Assembly (NCBI RefSeq): GCF_003598715.1
Contig: NZ_QZFU01000006.1
Location: forward strand, 248,001 to 312,000
Origin: Nocardia panacis
GTDB taxonomy: Bacteria > Actinomycetota > Actinomycetes > Mycobacteriales > Mycobacteriaceae
Direction of reading: 5' to 3'
DNA length: 64,000 nucleotides
The notes beneath the pieces were generated by a model. That model was not told where the DNA came from. It saw nothing but the letters and a program-made list of their open reading frames with translations, and made no database searches. Each line of letters opens with the position of its first letter. Position 1 is the first letter of the stretch. Position numbers and translations under genes: made by a program. Positions 24,807-34,001 of the stretch are shown piece after piece.

Positions 24807-27244
24807 CAGTCGGCCAGCCAGGCGACGAATTTCTCGGTCTCGGCGATGAGTTCGCGCATTCCGCGCCCAATGGGCACGTGCGCGCCCGCAGTCGCGTCGC
24901 GCAGCGCATCCACTACCCAGCGACCCTCCCGGACGGTCAGGAACTTGTTGAGATCGTCCACCTTCGCACCGACACCCATCACCGCGAGGGCGACCATGGC
25001 GCGGGTGGTCTGCGCGGATTCGATATGACGTTCCACCTCGCGGTGATTCATCCCGTCCGACAGCAGATTTCGGCGCGCCCTGGCCAGACTGGCCGCCTCC
25101 ACCGCCGACCGGCAGCAGGTGGCCACCAGCTCGTCGGCGATGCGCGCGGGCAGTTGCGGGGTGCGGATCAGCGAACGGGCGTCGTCGAGGTAGCGGCGCA
25201 CCGGATCGCTGGCGACCCGCACCTCCACCACCGAGCGCTCGCGCCGCTGCACCTCTAGCACCGTGGCGTCCAACTGCATGCGGCGCACGGCCTCGGCCAG
25301 CCGCTCGTCGTGGGTGAACACCACCACCTGTCTGGTCCATGCCACGGCGGCCAGCACCGTGGCCAGGCCGTCCACCTTGGCCGGATCCATGGCCTGCACC
25401 GGATCATCGATCATGACGAAGCGGAACGGACTGTCCTCCACGGTGGCCCGCGGCAGGAACAGCGACAGGCCGAGCGCGTGCAGTTCGCCCTGACTCATGA
25501 CGCCCAGCGCCGCACCGTCCACCTCGTCGACGGTGACATCGAGCAGCACCCGACGCGCGGTTCCGGCATTGCCCTGCAGGCGAATCGAGCCGAGTTCCAC
25601 ATTGCTCTGCTGGCGCAGCGTCTGCCAGACCCAGCGGGCCGTGGTCTCCAGCGGGGCCATGCGCTCGCCGCGCAGTCCGGCGGTCGCGGTCTTGAGCCAG
25701 TCCTCGGCGCGGCGAATGGTGCGCAGTTCGGCCGCGTTCGCCGCGACCGCGCGGGCGCCGTCCAACCAGGTCAGCAGGCGCGGCACCAGCGGGGACCACA
25801 CCTCGTCGAGCCGCTGCAACTCCTTGCGGGTGCCGTGCTGGAGCAGTTCGAGTTCGTCGACGAGGCGGGCGTGCGCCCGGCGCAGCCGCTCGGGCAGGTC
25901 GGCGCGGTAGTCGGCAACGGTGAGCGCGGCCCATTCGGTCCAGGCCGAGCGCACCGGGTCGGTGTCGACGGTCGGCGGGTTGGCCGGATCGAAATCCAGT
26001 TCCGGCGGAACGTGATTGGGCAGCGAGCGGGCCGCGCGCACCGCCAGGTCCAGTTCGTCGCGGGCCGCGCGCAAGGCCTCGACCTTCGCGCTCAGCGCGG
26101 CGATGGCGGCATCCGTCTCGACGCCCCAGGCGTGATCCATGGTGCGCGCCCCGCAGACCGGGCACGGGCAATCCCCCACCAGTGCGACGTGTTCGCGGGC
26201 GCGGCGCAGCAGGTCGAGCACCCGCAGATCCGATTCCGCGCGCGCGGTGGAATCGCGGGCGATGACCTTGCCGTACTGCTCGATCCGCTCGGCCACCGCG
26301 TCCACCTCGGCGCCGCTGGGCAGCGCCAGGCGCACGATGGCGCGCAGACCCGACGAACCGGTGGGATCGTCGACACCGCCGTGTATCTCACGGTGGATCG
26401 CGGTGAGGTCCGGTTGGACGGGACCCAGCAGCGTGGCCATGCGCACCGCCCTGTCATCGGCGACGGATCCGAGCACGGCGATCAGCTCCAGCCGCTCCTG
26501 ACGCGAATCGCGCTGCGCCCGTTCCAGTTCCAGGCGGCGCGCGCGAATCCGCTCCTGCGCCATGGTCAATTCGTCCAAGCCGAGCAGTTGATGCAGCGCG
26601 TCGAACAGATCGCTGGGTTTGCCGTCGACCAGCGCGCCCAGTTCGCTGTAGGAGAGGAAGGGGCGGTACAGGTCGAGCAGTCCGGACCAGCGGTCGGCCG
26701 GGAAGTCGGTGGGCGGGTCGGGATGATGGCGCTCGGTCCAGTGTGCCTCGGACAGATCCGCATCGGGCGCCCACTGTTTGGCGATGGTCAGGTGCGGTGA
26801 GCCGCCGGTGGCCAGCAGGTCGAGTTCGATCCGGGCCGCGCCACCCTCGTGCAGGTTGCGCCAACCCTCCCGCCAGGCCGCCGAGCGACCGTCCCAGCGG
26901 CGATTGCCGCCGGTGAGGGCCAATTCGGCGGCTTCGGCGAAACTGGATTTGCCGCTGCCGTTGCGGCCGACGACCAGGGTGAGTCCCGGACCCGGATTCA
27001 GCCGCAGGGTGGCCTGCGGACCGATGCCGCGGAATCCGCGCACGGTGATCGCCTTCAGGAAGATTCCGGTGCCCGCGAATTCCGCTGCCGGATCGCCGGA
27101 TTCGACACCGCCGAGGGCGCGCAGCACGGCCTTGCCGACCTCGGCGCCCACGTGCGGATCGGCCGCGAGCCGCCGCGACACCACCTCGGTCAGCCGCTGG
27201 GCCACCCCCTCGGGTCGGGCCTCGGGCCTTGCGTCCGTGCGCAT
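24806..27244 (-). CDS. ABC/SMC-like ATPase with zinc hook (AAA_23 / RecF-Rad50-like)
   Basis: 812 residues. Walker A G93-RNGSGKS100, ABC signature-like MSQGELHALG at 583-592, Walker B FVMIDDPVQAMD at 609-620 and the H-loop FTHDERLA with His645. The two half-domains are joined by coiled-coil-like segments that meet at C-P-C361-P-V-C364-G, a zinc-hook motif. This is the layout of Rad50/SbcC/RloC-type DNA ATPases. The coil arms are short for SbcC, and no SbcD-like nuclease or HNH motif is present. An extended C-terminus (about 650-812) has no recognised domain. Coupled to the 158-residue gene; divergent from a MoxR-VWA operon. DNA repair or phage defence are the natural guesses. Confidence 0.8.
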   Translation of the reverse strand: MRTDARPEARPEGVAQRLTEVVSRRLAADPHVGAEVGKAVLRALGGVESGDPAAEFAGTGIFLKAITVRGFRGIGPQATLRLNPGPGLTLVVGRNGSGKSSFAEAAELALTGGNRRWDGRSAAWREGWRNLHEGGAARIELDLLATGGSPHLTIAKQWAPDADLSEAHWTERHHPDPPTDFPADRWSGLLDLYRPFLSYSELGALVDGKPSDLFDALHQLLGLDELTMAQERIRARRLELERAQRDSRQERLELIAVLGSVADDRAVRMATLLGPVQPDLTAIHREIHGGVDDPTGSSGLRAIVRLALPSGAEVDAVAERIEQYGKVIARDSTARAESDLRVLDLLRRAREHVALVGDCPCPVCGARTMDHAWGVETDAAIAALSAKVEALRAARDELDLAVRAARSLPNHVPPELDFDPANPPTVDTDPVRSAWTEWAALTVADYRADLPERLRRAHARLVDELELLQHGTRKELQRLDEVWSPLVPRLLTWLDGARAVAANAAELRTIRRAEDWLKTATAGLRGERMAPLETTARWVWQTLRQQSNVELGSIRLQGNAGTARRVLLDVTVDEVDGAALGVMSQGELHALGLSLFLPRATVEDSPFRFVMIDDPVQAMDPAKVDGLATVLAAVAWTRQVVVFTHDERLAEAVRRMQLDATVLEVQRRERSVVEVRVASDPVRRYLDDARSLIRTPQLPARIADELVATCCRSAVEAASLARARRNLLSDGMNHREVERHIESAQTTRAMVALAVMGVGAKVDDLNKFLTVREGRWVVDALRDATAGAHVPIGRGMRELIAETEKFVAWLAD

Positions 27245-27658
27245 TCCGCGAACCCCCTACACCTGAGGACCGCGGCACGTCCGCCACCGGTCCGCGGTGC
27301 AACTTGTTGAAAGCTGTGCGAAACGCTACCCGATCGCCCCGAAGAAGCCCACTTGCCCTGGACTCGAGGCAGGACGAACCGGCCCGCGGGGATGGGTCTT
27401 GGCCATCGAGCGTTCTGGGGCCGCGCTCGATGTCCACCCCTCGCCAACCCCGGCGGGCGGTCCATTGTGTAACACCCGATCCGGGTGGCTCGGTCGAGCC
27501 GAACAGGTCAGGATGCCAGAAAATGCAACACTCGCGCAAGACGAATCCGGCGCGGCGACAGCGATTTCCGCCCGGCGCGCCGGAGATGGCGGGCGATTGT
27601 CGGTGGGCTGCGGTAGAAATCCGGTGGACATCTTGGGAAAACACCGGGCGGGAGCAGC
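27245..27658. promoter_or_regulatory. Divergent promoter region between the zinc-hook ATPase and the DUF5691 operon
   Basis: 414 bp without a supportable gene. It must carry promoters for both divergent operons. The right edge has GCGGGAG upstream of the ATG at 27659. A frame open from 27297 to 27662 has no homology-like features or ribosome site. No strong dyad was found by eye. Confidence 0.4.
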
Positions 27659-30256
27659 ATGACCGAACAGGGGATCGCGGTATCCGCCCGCGCCGCCGGG
27701 CAGCGGCGGGTGCGCGTCACGGCCGGGCTCGCCGAACTCGAGGTCTGGTTGGCGGATCAGGTGCGCACCGGACTCGCCCACACCGACCGCTCGGCTGCCG
27801 GATTCGCGGGGATCGCGGCCCGCATGGTCGATGCGCAGGCGCCCGCGATCGCGGCGGCGCTGCGGCGACTACCCGCATCGACGGCAGGGCGGACGGATTG
27901 GCCGGAGTTGGTGCTGCGCGAATACGCCGGGCTGCATCTGCTCGGCACGGCGCACCGACGGCTCGCGGAGTTGTCCCCCGAACTGCGCGACACCGTCCGC
28001 GCGCATATCGGGTATCCGATATCCAAGGACGCGGTGCGCGCGAACCCTCCCGTGCGCGACGAGTGGCAGGTGCTCGGGCGGCGAACAACCGAAGAGGATC
28101 GGATCCATACGCGGCGAATCTGGCTGTCCGGTCGCCGAACCCGGAGGTGGGCGGTCCTGATCGACCACGCCTTCGGCGCACCGGATTTCGCCGCCGCGCC
28201 CGATACGGGCCTGCTGTTCGACGCCGATCTGCACTTCTATCCCGGCGCGGCGCCGCTGCGGGCGCTCATCGGCACGGAATACGCCGCGCGCCAACCATTC
28301 ACGACTGTTCCGATGGCCGATGCTTCGATCGCCGCCGCACTCACCGCCCAGGCGCGCGCGCTCGGCGCGGACCCGTGGCTGCGATCCTGGCCGATGCTGC
28401 TCGCGGCAGTGATTCCCTGCCGGCATGAAAATGGTTGGTATGTCGCCGAATCCGATGGGATGGGGCTGCCGCTGGCGGTGACCGACGAACCGTGGCGGCT
28501 ATTGGGTGTCTCCGGCGGTCATACCGTGATGCTGTTGGGCGAGTGGACTTCGGAGGGGTTGCTCCCCTTGTCGGTCATGACCTCGGGGGAAGTCATCGAG
28601 TTGGCTCCCTGCGATCCGACCGGTCCTCCGGTGCCGAATCGTCCCGTGGCGCAGGGTCCGCACGGAGCCGAACTCGTCGCTACGGCGCTACTCGGCACGG
28701 CTCGTCGCTTTCGTGTCCCGGCAGCAACGCCCGGCCCGACATCCGTGTCCGCCCCGGCCTCCAACACGACACCCGCACCCGCCACCATGGAGGCGGCACC
28801 CGAGACGCTTGCGAGTTCGAATGGACCGGCCGGGCCGCACTGCATACCCGGCGGCGGCGATCCCGCGCGGCGCCTGCTCGAATCCGCCGCTTTGGACACC
28901 CTTTTCGCGCGCGGTGGCATCGCGGCCCGGCCGGTCCGTATACCGGATGCCGCCGAGCCGGACTCGCGCCGCAGGCTTCCCGAACCCGCCGCCGCTCGCC
29001 TCGCCGAGTTGCTTCGGCGGTGCTCCGGATTCCTGACCGAGTGGTTCGAAGCGGCCGCGCCGCAGGACTTTCGCGCCCCCGACGTGCTCTGCGCCGACCT
29101 GCTCGACTACGCGACCGGCGACCAGGAACTGCGCGAGCCGCTGCTGCGTTTGGCGGGCGCGCGCGGGCGCTGGCTGGCACGACAGCATCCCGAGTGGCGG
29201 GAAATGCTGCGCGAGAGCAGTTTCGCCGATCTGTCCGAGCAGCGCTGGCGCATCGGTGGACCGCGCGAACGCCGCGCCTGGCTGGCCGAACTGCGGGCGA
29301 CCGATCCCGAAGGCGCGCTCGCCGCACTCACTGCCGCGTGGCCGCGGGAATCCGGCCCGCACAAGGCCGAACTGCTCGCAGTCCTGGCCCACCGGCTGGC
29401 CGCCGCCGACGAACCGCTGCTGGAATCCGCGCTGGACGACCGCCGCGCCGATGTCCGCCGCACCGCGGCGGAACTGCTGGCCCTGCTGCCGGATTCGGCT
29501 CTGGCTCGGCGCATGGTCGAGCGGGCGCGCACCTGGCTGCGCGTCGGCCACCGGATCGGAATCGAACTGCCCGAACGCCTCGACGACGCGGCCCGGCGCG
29601 ACGGAATCCGCGACCGCGCCGTCGAATTCGCCTACCGCTGGGACGGCGCGCCCGATCCGGCCGCGGGGTGGGTGCGTCAACTCGTCGCCGCCACCGGGCT
29701 CGACCATTGGACCGAGCGGTTCGGAACACCGCGGGCGGCGGTGACGGCCAAGCTGCCCAACCGTTTCCGCCAACCCGTCCTCGACGGCTGGGTGGCCGCC
29801 GCGCTAGCCCACCGCGACCAGGCCTGGGCGGGTGCGCTGTTCGACTCCGGTATCCCCTCCGAGGTGGCCATGCTGCGCAGGCGTGAACTGTTCGCGCTGC
29901 TACCCGCCGAGGAGCGGGTCCGCAGGCTGCTGCGACTCGACGGTTCCTGGCTCTCGGAACTGGAATCCCTGCTGCCCGCCATGGGTCATCCGTGGCCGGA
30001 ACCGCTGGCCCGCCACCTGATCCTGCTGCTGTTCGAGCGGGCGCGGGCCGCCGAGCGCCGCCCCGACGCCTACGGCGCGGGTCCGGACGCGCACCGGTCG
30101 CTGCTCGCCGCCGCCTCGGCGCATCTGCCGTTCGGCGCCGCCGCCGCGCTGGATTCGGTCGTCCGGCGCTGCGGGGATCCGCGGTGGCAGTCCGCCTTCG
30201 ACCGCCTCGCCACCGACCTCGCCCACCGCTCGACCATGCTCGAGGAGTTGCTGTGA
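27659..30256 (+). CDS. DUF5691-like protein, first gene of a MoxR-VWA operon
   Basis: 865 residues, no TM segment. N-terminal third: LRRLPASTAGRTDWPELVLREYAGLHLL and PVRDEWQVLGRRTTEEDRIHTRRIWL, blocks I associate with the SWIM-associated helical region of such operons. The C-terminal half resembles DUF5691: repeated alpha-helical hairpins such as RRAWLAELRATDPEGALAAL and DEPLLESALDDRRADVRRTA, a HEAT-like architecture. A low-complexity Pro/Ala/Thr linker lies at about 350-400 between the halves. The last four bases overlap the MoxR start (GTGA). Its likely role is as a scaffold for the ATPase. Family name from memory; function inferred from neighbours. Confidence 0.65.
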   Translation: MTEQGIAVSARAAGQRRVRVTAGLAELEVWLADQVRTGLAHTDRSAAGFAGIAARMVDAQAPAIAAALRRLPASTAGRTDWPELVLREYAGLHLLGTAHRRLAELSPELRDTVRAHIGYPISKDAVRANPPVRDEWQVLGRRTTEEDRIHTRRIWLSGRRTRRWAVLIDHAFGAPDFAAAPDTGLLFDADLHFYPGAAPLRALIGTEYAARQPFTTVPMADASIAAALTAQARALGADPWLRSWPMLLAAVIPCRHENGWYVAESDGMGLPLAVTDEPWRLLGVSGGHTVMLLGEWTSEGLLPLSVMTSGEVIELAPCDPTGPPVPNRPVAQGPHGAELVATALLGTARRFRVPAATPGPTSVSAPASNTTPAPATMEAAPETLASSNGPAGPHCIPGGGDPARRLLESAALDTLFARGGIAARPVRIPDAAEPDSRRRLPEPAAARLAELLRRCSGFLTEWFEAAAPQDFRAPDVLCADLLDYATGDQELREPLLRLAGARGRWLARQHPEWREMLRESSFADLSEQRWRIGGPRERRAWLAELRATDPEGALAALTAAWPRESGPHKAELLAVLAHRLAAADEPLLESALDDRRADVRRTAAELLALLPDSALARRMVERARTWLRVGHRIGIELPERLDDAARRDGIRDRAVEFAYRWDGAPDPAAGWVRQLVAATGLDHWTERFGTPRAAVTAKLPNRFRQPVLDGWVAAALAHRDQAWAGALFDSGIPSEVAMLRRRELFALLPAEERVRRLLRLDGSWLSELESLLPAMGHPWPEPLARHLILLLFERARAAERRPDAYGAGPDAHRSLLAAASAHLPFGAAAALDSVVRRCGDPRWQSAFDRLATDLAHRSTMLEELL

Positions 30257-31338
30257 CCCCGAACCTGCTGCGCCCCCATGCCGAACAGTCCGGCGCCGCC
30301 GAATTGGCCGCACTGGCCGCCGTCGACGACCGTCCGCGCCCGCCCTCGTGGCGACTCTCGCCGTGGGCGGTGCTCACCTACCTGCTCGGCGGCACCCTGG
30401 ACGACGGCACCGTGATCATCCCGAAGTACATCGGCCCGCGCAGATTGATGGAGGTCGCGGTGGCCACCCTGGCCACCGATCGCGCGCTGCTGCTGCTCGG
30501 TGTGCCGGGCACCGCGAAAACCCGAGTGTCCGAACATCTCTCGGCCGCCATCTGCGGGCGCTCCACCCTGCTGGTCCAGGGCACGTCGGGCACCGCCGAG
30601 GAGGCCATCCGCTACGGCTGGAACTACGCCCGGCTGCTGGCCGAGGGACCGAGCGAAGGGGCGCTGGTGCCCTCACCGATCCTGACCGCCATGCGCGCCG
30701 GGGCCGTGGCGCGCATCGAGGAACTGACCCGCATCCCCTCCGATGTGCAGGACGCGCTCATCACCCTGCTGTCGGAGAAGACGCTGCCCATACCGGAACT
30801 CGGCACCGAGGTGCAGGCCGCCAAGGGTTTCACGGTGATCGCCACGGCCAATGACCGCGACCGAGGCGTCAACGAACTGTCCTCCGCGCTGCGCCGCCGC
30901 TTCAATACCGTGGTGCTGCCGCTGCCCGCCTCCGAGGACGCGGAGGTCGCCATCGTCACCCGCCGGGTCGCCGAACTCGGTGCGGCCCTGGAACTTCCGG
31001 AGCTGCCCTCGGCCGCCGACGAGGTGCGCCGGGTGGTCCGCGTCTTCCGCGAACTGCGTTCGGGCCGGACCGCCGACGGCCGCACCAAACTCAAATCCCC
31101 GTCCGGCACCCTGTCCACCGCAGAGGCCATCTCCGTACTCACCAGCGGTATCGCACTGGCCGCGCACTTCGGCGACGGCGTGCTGCGCGCGCACGATATC
31201 GCGGGCGCGGTACTCGGCGCGGTCGTCAAAGACCCGGTCGCCGATGCCGTGGTGTGGACCGAATACCTCGAGGCCGTGGTCCGCGAACGCCCCGACTGGT
31301 CCGACTTCTATCGCGCCTGCCGCGAACTTGCGGGCTGA
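30253..31338 (+). CDS. MoxR-type AAA+ ATPase
   Basis: 361 residues. Walker A G83-VPGTAKT90, a Walker B region GAVARIEELTRIP at 150-162 in which the usual aspartate is replaced (A-R-I-E-E), sensor 1 as VIATANDRDRGVNELS, and arginine finger in SALRRRFNTV. The leading WRLSPWAVLTYLLGG and IPKYIGPRRLMEVAVATL are typical of the MoxR members partnered with VWA proteins. MoxR ATPases act as chaperones that insert metal or remodel VWA-bound partners. GTG start coupled to the preceding gene. Downstream come a DUF5682 protein and a VWA protein, forming one operon. Confidence 0.88.
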   Translation: MTPNLLRPHAEQSGAAELAALAAVDDRPRPPSWRLSPWAVLTYLLGGTLDDGTVIIPKYIGPRRLMEVAVATLATDRALLLLGVPGTAKTRVSEHLSAAICGRSTLLVQGTSGTAEEAIRYGWNYARLLAEGPSEGALVPSPILTAMRAGAVARIEELTRIPSDVQDALITLLSEKTLPIPELGTEVQAAKGFTVIATANDRDRGVNELSSALRRRFNTVVLPLPASEDAEVAIVTRRVAELGAALELPELPSAADEVRRVVRVFRELRSGRTADGRTKLKSPSGTLSTAEAISVLTSGIALAAHFGDGVLRAHDIAGAVLGAVVKDPVADAVVWTEYLEAVVRERPDWSDFYRACRELAG

Positions 31339-31344
31339 CCCGCC

Positions 31345-33870
31345 GTGCCGAACTTCCACCTGCCCAATGGATTCCACATCGCAGCGCACGAACAGGCGCC
31401 GAGTATCCGCCCCGACTCCACCGATGACGCCCGCACCGGTCGGGTCGTGGCGCCGGAGGGCACCCTGGTCACACGGGTATTCGGCATCCGGCACCACGGT
31501 CCCGGCACGGCTCGGGCACTGCGCCGAGCCTTGGCCGACTTCCAGCCGGACAAGATACTCATCGAAGGCCCTTCCGACGCCGATCCTTTGGTCGCCTACG
31601 TAGCCGCCGCCGACATGACACCTCCCGTCGCACTGCTCGCCTACGCGCCCGATACCCCCACCCGCGCCGCCTTTTGGCCGTTCGCCGTCTTTTCCCCGGA
31701 GTGGCAGGCCCTTCGCTACGCCACCGAACACGGTGTCCCCGTTCGCTTCTGCGACCTGCCCGCCGCTACCGCCCTCGCCTTGGAAGACGAATCCGGCGAT
31801 ACTGTCGACCCGCTGACCGAACTCGCCGCAGCGGCGGGCTACGACGATGCCGAGCGCTGGTGGGACGCCGTGGTCGAATCCGTCCCCGACTCGGCGGTCT
31901 TCGATGCCATTCTCGAGGCCATGACCGCCCTGCGCGCGGCGGCCGAACGCGATCCCGTGCCTATTGCGTCCAACACCGCCGGTGCCGAGCCCGAACTCGC
32001 CGGGACTGCACCCGATCTTCTTGGGGGCAGGGCCGAATACGCCGGGAACCCGCTCGATGCGGCTGGCCTCGAGCCCGGCTCCGCGGAGTGCGGCAGTATC
32101 CGTTCCGGCTCGGATTCCATTGGGGTTGCACCTGATTCGGTTGCCGAGGCGACCGATCCGGCACCGGATGTCATGCGCCGACGGCTGCGCGTCGACGCGC
32201 ACACCCTGCGGCGCGAAGCGTACATGCGGCAGTGTCTGCGCAAAGCGCTGAAAGATGGGGCGCGGCGGGTAGCCGTGGTGTGCGGCGCGTGGCATGCGCC
32301 TGCCCTGGCGGGCACACTCGGGCCTGCCGCCCCGGATGCCCGACTGCTCAAGGGATTGCCGAAGACGCGGGTCGCGCTGAGTTGGACGCCATGGACGCAT
32401 TCGCGACTGGCCACCGCGTCCGGATACGGTGCGGGAGTCGACGCGCCGGGGTGGTACCACCATCTGTTCACCGAGACGGAGCGGCCGATCGTCCGGTGGA
32501 TGACCAGGGTCGCGGGTGTGCTGCGCGCTCGCGATCTTCCGGTGTCCAGTGCCGATGTCATCGAATCCGTCCGGCTGGCCGAGGCTTTGGCCGGGCTGCG
32601 GGGTAGGCCCCTGGCGGGGCTGTCGGAGGTCACCGACGCGACGCTGGCGGTCCTGTGCGGCGGCGATGAGACGGTGGTGCGGTGGGTGGCCGCCGATCTG
32701 GTGGTCGGTGAGGCACTGGGGACCGTGCCCGCCGATGCGCCGACCGTCCCGTTGGCGGCCGATCTGCGGGCGCTCGGCCGCACGCTGCGGCTCAAACCCG
32801 ATCCGGAACCACGAGCGCTGGAACTGGATCTGCGGCGCGAGCGCGATGTCGAGCGCTCCCGGCTGCTGCATCGGCTGCGCCTGCTCGATATCGGTTGGGG
32901 GCGACCGAGATCCGGCGCGGTCCGCGCCACCGGCACATTCCGGGAGACCTGGTCGCTGTGCTGGAAGCCGGAATTCGCGGTGGCGGTCGTTGAGGCGTCC
33001 CGTTGGGGCACCACCGTAAGGTCGGCGGCCCAGACCAGACTTCTCGAGCTGATCGGCGGCCCGTCGATCACGGTCGCCGAACTCGCCGAAGCGCTGGAAC
33101 TGGCGCTACTGGCGGATCTGGACGGCGCGCTGGGTCCTCTGCTGGCCCGGCTGGAATCGGTCGCGGCGCTCGATCACGATGTGACGCACCTGTTGGCCGC
33201 CCTGCCCGATCTCATTCGCACCCTGCGTTACGGCGATGTGCGCGGCACCGATCGCGCGGCACTGGCGCGAGTCGCGGATGGTCTGCTCGTTCGCGTCTGC
33301 GCGGGCTTGCCGGGCGCGGTCACAGGGCTCGATACCGAAGCGGCCCTGGCATTGCGCGCCCAATTGGCTGCCGTGCACACCGCCATCCACATTCGCGAAG
33401 ATTCCGCCGCGACCGAACGCTGGTTCGCCGCGCTGCACCGCCTCGCGGACCGCGACGACGCGCACGGCGCGCTGATCGGCCGCGCGGTGCGCCTGCTCGG
33501 CGATGCCGGTCTGATCGACGGAGCCGACTGTGTCCGAAGGCTTTCCGCTGCCCTTTCGGTCGGCGGTGCGCCTGCGGCGAAGGCCGCGTGGATCGACGGC
33601 TTCGTCGGCGGGCGCGGCCTGCTTCTGGTCCACGATCGAGAGCTGCTGCGCCGCATCGACTCCTGGCTACGCGACCTCACCGAGGACGAGTTCGTCGCGG
33701 TATTGCCCCTGCTGCGCCGCACGTTCGGCACCTTCGAATCCGGCGAACGCCGCGCCATCGGCCGAGCCGTCGGCGATAGTGCCTCAAAGGTCGTCCCGGC
33801 AGAATTCGACTCCGAGCGTGGCGCACTCGCCCTGACTGCCGCCAACCTCGTCCTCGGAGCTCGGCCATGA
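31345..33870 (+). CDS. DUF5682-family protein
   Basis: 841 residues. The N-terminus has FGIRHHGPGTARALRRAL then DKILIEGPSDADPLV, the start of DUF5682. The paired histidines followed by a strand ending in Glu recall the metal-binding GxxH...E entry of TraB/TIKI/ChaN-like proteins (inference). Another conserved part is VAVVCGAWHAPAL with a C-x-x-W-H motif. Residues about 208-272 are a Gly/Ala/Pro/Asp-rich insert unlike the rest. The C-terminal 350 residues are helical. It starts 6 bp after the MoxR stop with GTG. Possibly a hydrolase acting with MoxR and VWA; the substrate is unknown. Confidence 0.75.
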   Translation: MPNFHLPNGFHIAAHEQAPSIRPDSTDDARTGRVVAPEGTLVTRVFGIRHHGPGTARALRRALADFQPDKILIEGPSDADPLVAYVAAADMTPPVALLAYAPDTPTRAAFWPFAVFSPEWQALRYATEHGVPVRFCDLPAATALALEDESGDTVDPLTELAAAAGYDDAERWWDAVVESVPDSAVFDAILEAMTALRAAAERDPVPIASNTAGAEPELAGTAPDLLGGRAEYAGNPLDAAGLEPGSAECGSIRSGSDSIGVAPDSVAEATDPAPDVMRRRLRVDAHTLRREAYMRQCLRKALKDGARRVAVVCGAWHAPALAGTLGPAAPDARLLKGLPKTRVALSWTPWTHSRLATASGYGAGVDAPGWYHHLFTETERPIVRWMTRVAGVLRARDLPVSSADVIESVRLAEALAGLRGRPLAGLSEVTDATLAVLCGGDETVVRWVAADLVVGEALGTVPADAPTVPLAADLRALGRTLRLKPDPEPRALELDLRRERDVERSRLLHRLRLLDIGWGRPRSGAVRATGTFRETWSLCWKPEFAVAVVEASRWGTTVRSAAQTRLLELIGGPSITVAELAEALELALLADLDGALGPLLARLESVAALDHDVTHLLAALPDLIRTLRYGDVRGTDRAALARVADGLLVRVCAGLPGAVTGLDTEAALALRAQLAAVHTAIHIREDSAATERWFAALHRLADRDDAHGALIGRAVRLLGDAGLIDGADCVRRLSAALSVGGAPAAKAAWIDGFVGGRGLLLVHDRELLRRIDSWLRDLTEDEFVAVLPLLRRTFGTFESGERRAIGRAVGDSASKVVPAEFDSERGALALTAANLVLGARP

Positions 33871-34001
33871 CCACCGATCTCGGACACCCGCGCCCGCGCG
33901 GACAGTTGCCTGCGCGACGGTCGAATTCGAGCCGGCCCCAGCCGGAGCCCACTGTAGAAGCCCGATCGGAGAGCCGGGAGCACGTCCATGACCACCGATG
34001 A
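33867..34001 (+). CDS. Possible 44-codon ORF bridging DUF5682 and VWA genes
   Basis: ATG at 33867 overlaps the DUF5682 stop as ATGA and reads MTTDLGHPRPRGQLPARRSN and on to a TGA at 33999-34001, 14 bp into the VWA gene. It may be a real coupling ORF or a relic of the original VWA start, since its first 12 bases recur exactly at the VWA start. The composition (Arg, Pro, Ser, Glu) does not look like a folded protein. Confidence 0.25.
   Translation: MTTDLGHPRPRGQLPARRSNSSRPQPEPTVEARSESREHVHDHR

Noticed and set aside
27297..27662. 121-codon plus-strand frame in the divergent spacer before the DUF5691 gene
   Set aside because: No ribosome site, no family resemblance, and it occupies the place where both promoters must be.
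30673..32871. 732-codon minus-strand frame opposite the MoxR and DUF5682 genes
   Set aside because: The composition is that of an antisense shadow (Gly/Arg/His/Gln-rich), with no ribosome site and no domain. The plus-strand genes have clear motifs.
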